Below, piece by piece: positions 6,888 to 9,682 of a stretch of 9,682 bases of DNA (position 1 is the stretch's first letter; every line of letters starts with the position of its first letter). Source of the DNA: Bacillota bacterium (GTDB lineage: Bacteria > Bacillota > Clostridia > Oscillospirales > Acutalibacteraceae); assembly GCA_023415895.1 (NCBI GenBank), contig JAEZJA010000289.1:1-9682 (forward strand). Direction: 5' to 3'. Both the position numbers and the translations under genes were made by a program. The notes below the pieces were generated by a model that was not told where the DNA came from, did not search any database, and saw only the letters and a list, made by a program, of their open reading frames with translations.

Positions 6888-7731
6888 ATTCCAGCAGCTC
6901 CTTGACATAGTTCGGCAGGCAGAACGCGCCCCGGTGCAGATCGGTGTTGTAATAGCGCGTGGCAATGCCCGCCGCGTTCCATTCCTCCGCCTGTAGGTTT
7001 TGGGTCGGGTCAAGCCCCTTGGAGGCAAAGCCGAACAGCCAATGCCCCGAGGGGTAGGTCGGAATGTGCGCCTGATACACGCGGCTGACGGGAAACACCT
7101 GCGCCACGCGGCGGTGCATCTGCTGCATTTCCTTGGCATCACCGGCATAAAAGGGGCTTTCGTGCTGATTAATCAGGATACCGTTATCCCGCAGCGCGCT
7201 GTAGCAGTTTCCATAAAATTCCCGTGTAAAGAGAACCTCGCCCGGGCCGAAGGGGTCGGTGGAATCCACAATAATCAGATCATACATCTTTTCCTTGCGG
7301 CGGATAAACTTTATTCCGTCCTCAATATGCAGCTGTACCCGCTCGTCCTCAAACCCGCAGGCCGTCTGCGGCAGGTATTGCTTGCTGACCTCGACCACCC
7401 GCCGGTCAATTTCCACCACGTCGATATGTTCAAGCCGGTTGTATTTGGACAGCTCTCGTGCCACGCCGCCGTCCCCCGCACCGATAACCAGCACATGGCG
7501 TATGTCCGGGTTGACTGCAAAGGCCGGGTGGGTTATCATCTCGTGATAGATAAACTCATCCCTCTGCGTGAGCATCATGACACCATCCAGCGTTAAAAAG
7601 CGGCCGAATTCGACGGAATCAAAAACCGATATGGTCTGATAATCGCTCTTTTCATAGTGAAGCTGGCTGTTTATCTTGATGGAAAAACGCACAGCCGGGG
7701 TGTGGTATTCACTGTACCATACATCATCCAT
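6880..7731 (-). CDS. speE: Spermidine synthase (polyamine aminopropyltransferase)
   Basis: The product is 283 residues, normal for bacterial SpeE. It transfers an aminopropyl group from decarboxylated S-adenosylmethionine to putrescine, giving spermidine and methylthioadenosine. Seen: a small N-terminal beta domain (to about 55), DEFIYHEMITH (58-68), the nucleotide-binding VIGAGDGGVARE (82-93), Glu107 in VVEIDR, and the catalytic loop IVDSTDPFGPG with Asp156 and Asp159, followed by LFTREFY. The start is ATG 7731 with AAAGGAG (7744-7738) 6 nt upstream. It overlaps the speA stop by 8 nt (ATGGATGA). Its donor would come from SpeD of the same operon. Agmatine is a possible alternative acceptor, because the next gene is a ureohydrolase. 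Confidence 0.95.
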   Translation of the reverse strand: MDDVWYSEYHTPAVRFSIKINSQLHYEKSDYQTISVFDSVEFGRFLTLDGVMMLTQRDEFIYHEMITHPAFAVNPDIRHVLVIGAGDGGVARELSKYNRLEHIDVVEIDRRVVEVSKQYLPQTACGFEDERVQLHIEDGIKFIRRKEKMYDLIIVDSTDPFGPGEVLFTREFYGNCYSALRDNGILINQHESPFYAGDAKEMQQMHRRVAQVFPVSRVYQAHIPTYPSGHWLFGFASKGLDPTQNLQAEEWNAAGIATRYYNTDLHRGAFCLPNYVKELLEYE

Positions 7732-9181
7732 GGTCTTCTCCTTTCAGGACGTTGAGCTGCCGGATATCCATGCTCTGGGGGCCGGTCAGCACACAGCCTT
7801 TTGCTTTCGCGTATTGAATATAGGTGATAATCTCCTGCGTCACCCGCTCGCCCGGCGCGAGAATGGGGATGCCGGGCGGATAGCACATGACAAATTCGGC
7901 ACACACCCGTCCCACGCAGGCTTCCAGCGGCAGACTGCTCTTTGGCGCATAAAAGGCAGCCTGGGGAGACAGCACGACCTCAGGGTTGATATACTCATTG
8001 TCCAGCATATCCCGGTTGTCCCGCTTGTACAGCCGCCGGATTTCGCTCAATGAGCTGATAAGCCGTTCAATGTTCTTGTTTTTGTCGCCGACCGAGATAT
8101 ACGCTAGAATATTGCCCAGATCGCCGAATTCAATCTGGAGTTCGTATTCGTCCCTCAGCAGGTCATAAACCTCAATCCCTGCAAGCCCCAGCGACAGCGT
8201 ATTGACCGACAGCTTGGTCGTATCAAAGTCAAATACGCTGTCACCGTTGATCAGCTCTCGCGAGAAGGCGTAATAATCGCCGATGGCGTTGATCTCTTCC
8301 CGCGCGTAATGCGCAAAGCGCTTGACCTTCTCAAAGATCTCTTCACCATGCAGCGCAAGGTTACTCCGTGAAATGTCCAGACTGGAAAGCAGCAAATACG
8401 AGCCGCTGGTGGTCTGGGTCAGGTTGATGATCTGGCGGACATAGGAGGCGTTTACCCTCTCGCCGCACAGCAGCAGTGAGCTTTGGGTCAGTGAGCCGCC
8501 GGATTTGTGCATGCTCACCGCCGCCATATCCGCTCCCGCCGCCATGGCCGAGACCGGCATCTCCCTGCCGAAATAGAAGTGGGTACCGTGCGCCTCATCC
8601 ACCAGCACCAGCATACCTTTTTCATGAGCTGCCAGTGTGATTTGCTTCAAATCGGAACAGATGCCGTAATAGGTGGGGTTATTGACCAAAATGGCCTTGG
8701 CATGCGGATGCTCATCGAGCGTGCGCCGTACCTCCTGCATGGACATTCCCAGTGCAATGCCCAGGCGGGGATTCGTCTGCGGATTGATATATACAGGAAT
8801 CGCGCCGCACAACACCAGAGCATTGATCACGCTCTGGTGGACGTTGCGGGGCAGAATGATCTCCTCGCCGCTTTTGACGCTGGCCAAAATCATGGCCTGC
8901 ACGGCCGAGGTCGTCCCACCCACCATAAAAAAAGCGGCCGCTGCGCCGAACGCATCGGCAGCAAGCTCCTCAGCCTCCCGAATCACGCTGACCGGGTGGC
9001 AGAGGTTATCCAGTGGCTTCATGGAATTGACATCGACCGACAGGCATTGCTCGCCCAGAAACTGCGTCAGCGCGGGGTTACCCTTGCCGCGCTTGTGTCC
9101 CGGAACGTCAAAGGGCACCAGCCGGTCATTGCGAATGCGCTCGAGTGCCTCCATCAGGGGAATGCGCGTCTGATCCTTCAA
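7724..9181 (-). CDS. speA: Arginine decarboxylase, aspartate-aminotransferase-fold (Orn/Lys/Arg decarboxylase family)
   Basis: The product is 485 residues from TTG 9181. It is the short, wing-less form of the Orn/Lys/Arg decarboxylase family, like B. subtilis SpeA. It makes agmatine and CO2 from arginine with PLP. Seen: VPGHKRG (26-32), FFMVGGTTSA (84-93), DEAHGTH (195-201), MHKSGGSLTQSS with PLP lysine Lys226, and the C-terminal YPPGIPILAPGE (434-445). The frame runs to a TTG at 9217, but that codon has no ribosome site and abuts the large palindrome. TTG 9181 has AAAGGTGG (9198-9191) 9 nt upstream and gives the usual N-terminal length. Substrate choice (arginine over lysine or ornithine) rests on speB and speE downstream, not on sequence. 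The stop overlaps speE. The segment between TTG 9181 and the speD stop is 54 nt, the longest gap in the operon, and holds the inverted repeat. Confidence 0.92.
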   Translation of the reverse strand: MKDQTRIPLMEALERIRNDRLVPFDVPGHKRGKGNPALTQFLGEQCLSVDVNSMKPLDNLCHPVSVIREAEELAADAFGAAAAFFMVGGTTSAVQAMILASVKSGEEIILPRNVHQSVINALVLCGAIPVYINPQTNPRLGIALGMSMQEVRRTLDEHPHAKAILVNNPTYYGICSDLKQITLAAHEKGMLVLVDEAHGTHFYFGREMPVSAMAAGADMAAVSMHKSGGSLTQSSLLLCGERVNASYVRQIINLTQTTSGSYLLLSSLDISRSNLALHGEEIFEKVKRFAHYAREEINAIGDYYAFSRELINGDSVFDFDTTKLSVNTLSLGLAGIEVYDLLRDEYELQIEFGDLGNILAYISVGDKNKNIERLISSLSEIRRLYKRDNRDMLDNEYINPEVVLSPQAAFYAPKSSLPLEACVGRVCAEFVMCYPPGIPILAPGERVTQEIITYIQYAKAKGCVLTGPQSMDIRQLNVLKGEDHG

Positions 9182-9190
9182 GAATACAGC

Positions 9191-9198
9191 CCACCTTT
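9191..9198 (-). promoter_or_regulatory. Ribosome binding site that decides the speA TTG start
   Basis: AAAGGTGG on the minus strand stands 9 nt ahead of TTG 9181. No comparable site precedes the in-frame TTG at 9217 or any nearer ATG; the first in-frame ATG is codon 10 of the proposed protein. The site is outside the palindrome, so the hairpin would not bury it. Confidence 0.65.
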
Positions 9199-9219
9199 CT
9201 TTCCACAAAGACACCAATC

Positions 9220-9253
9220 GAATCTATTGAAAGATTCATCTTTCAATAGATTC
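9220..9253. repeat. Perfect 16-bp inverted repeat spanning the speD stop, intercistronic hairpin
   Basis: GAATCTATTGAAAGAT (9220-9235) and ATCTTTCAATAGATTC (9238-9253) are exact reverse complements around a 2-nt centre. In the operon mRNA this gives a stem of 15-16 bp with a tiny loop (TGAA if the last pair opens). One arm encodes the last residues of SpeD (EESIER) and the TGA stop (9238-9236) is in the centre; the other arm lies in the speD-speA gap. No U-tract follows on the minus strand, so it is not a standard intrinsic terminator. A role in mRNA processing, in 3'-end protection of speD, in partial attenuation, or as a protein site is possible. Confidence 0.85.
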
Positions 9254-9682
9254 TTCCCGATAGATATTGCAGCCGCTGAAGATTTCAATCATCTCGCGCC
9301 GCAGGGCATTCGTGATATCCAGACGGGTCTTAGGCGGGATTTCATACACATCCGAGTTGAACAGATAGTTTTGCAGTACAATGTCCTTGATCAGCATTTT
9401 GGTATGAAACATGTTGGCCTGATAGACGTTAATGTCCACCGCATCGTACTTTTGCAAAATCGTGCTGTTGATATACTCTTGGATTGACGTAATCGAGTGG
9501 TCGATAAACAGCTTTCCGCCCTCCATATTGCGCGTAAATCCACGCACGCGATAATCAATCGTGATGATATCCGAATCAAAGCTGCCGATCAGGAAATCCA
9601 GCGTAGACAGCGGCGTGATTTCACCGCAGGTCGCCACGTCGATATCCACGCGGAAGGTGGCAATGGAGGTGTCGGGGTGATA
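9236..9682 (-). CDS. speD: S-adenosylmethionine decarboxylase proenzyme, E. coli-type (C-terminal 148 residues, runs off right edge)
   Basis: The frame is open to the right edge and encodes the last 148 residues. SpeD is a pyruvoyl enzyme that makes decarboxylated SAM, the aminopropyl donor for SpeE. Seen: YHPDTSIATFRVDIDVATCG at the window edge, then DIITIDYRVRGFTR, KLFIDHSITSIQ, VDINVYQANMFHTKML, and ALRREMIEIFSG near the end. These match, nearly block for block, the C-terminal half of the long E. coli-type SpeD (about 264 residues), not the short B. subtilis-type enzyme. The self-cleavage site that creates the pyruvoyl group lies just upstream of what is present, so activity cannot be judged. 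An internal GTG at 9649 is not the start, because homology continues through it. The stop sits in the centre of the 16-bp inverted repeat, so the C-terminal EESIER is encoded by a repeat arm. Operon promoter and start lie beyond the window. Confidence 0.94.
   Translation of the reverse strand, partial: YHPDTSIATFRVDIDVATCGEITPLSTLDFLIGSFDSDIITIDYRVRGFTRNMEGGKLFIDHSITSIQEYINSTILQKYDAVDINVYQANMFHTKMLIKDIVLQNYLFNSDVYEIPPKTRLDITNALRREMIEIFSGCNIYREESIER

Noticed and set aside
6888..7148. N-terminal extension of the speB frame (87 codons)
   Set aside because: It lies wholly inside speE, is Arg/Cys/Pro-rich nonsense, and the ATG at 6887 has a ribosome site and gives the normal agmatinase length.
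9220..9253. The palindrome as a classical intrinsic terminator for speD
   Set aside because: The stem is AT-rich and the next bases on the minus strand (GATTGGTGTC) contain no U-run, so efficient intrinsic termination is unlikely.
8507..9487. Open frame of 326 codons on the plus strand opposite speA and speD
   Set aside because: It crosses the boundary of two well-supported minus-strand genes and the palindrome, is rich in His/Arg/Gln as antisense shadows are, and shows no motif or ribosome site.
1..9682. Mobile elements, CRISPR, toxin-antitoxin, phage defence or attachment sites
   Set aside because: No transposase, integrase, spaced direct repeats, tRNA gene or defence motif was seen on either strand; the window is metabolic genes throughout.

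Overview
The window looks chromosomal, from a moderately GC-rich anaerobic Firmicute, most likely class Clostridia (an Oscillospiraceae/Ruminococcaceae-like genome). The evidence is strong AGGAGG-type ribosome sites, TTG starts, sigma-A-type promoters, a lipoprotein amino-acid-binding protein, and a spermidine gene set of a kind known from gut Clostridia. Taxonomy is inferred from style and gene content only. There are ten protein genes and almost no spare DNA. No tRNA, rRNA, CRISPR array, IS element or phage gene was seen.

Left part (1-2194, minus strand). Order of transcription is a LacX-like aldose 1-epimerase family gene (1316-2194), a HAD-family phosphatase of the phosphoglycolate phosphatase type (642-1295, TTG start), then the 5' part of an amino-acid ABC transporter substrate-binding lipoprotein (1-507, running off the left edge). 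The last has its own promoter, whose -35 box overlaps the stop codon of the phosphatase gene.

Middle (2195-3694). A divergent promoter region separates the epimerase gene from metY (2367-3641, plus strand), an O-acetylhomoserine sulfhydrylase. A 15-bp perfect hairpin with A- and T-tracts (3659-3694) serves as a bidirectional terminator between metY and the convergent polyamine operon.

Right part (3696-9682, minus strand). This is a tightly packed polyamine operon transcribed speD (partial, from the right edge) > speA > speE > speB > carboxyspermidine dehydrogenase > nspC. Neighbouring genes overlap by 8, 8 and 1 nt or are 16 nt apart; the exception is speD-speA, which is separated by a perfect 16-bp inverted repeat spanning the speD stop codon. 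SpeA plus SpeB would make putrescine from arginine through agmatine. Putrescine can then become spermidine by two chemically different routes, both encoded here: the decarboxylated-SAM route (SpeD + SpeE) and the aspartate-semialdehyde route (carboxyspermidine dehydrogenase + NspC). The co-existence of both routes in one transcription unit, and the intercistronic palindrome, are the points most worth a second look. All individual families are well known; I do not see a wholly undescribed system.
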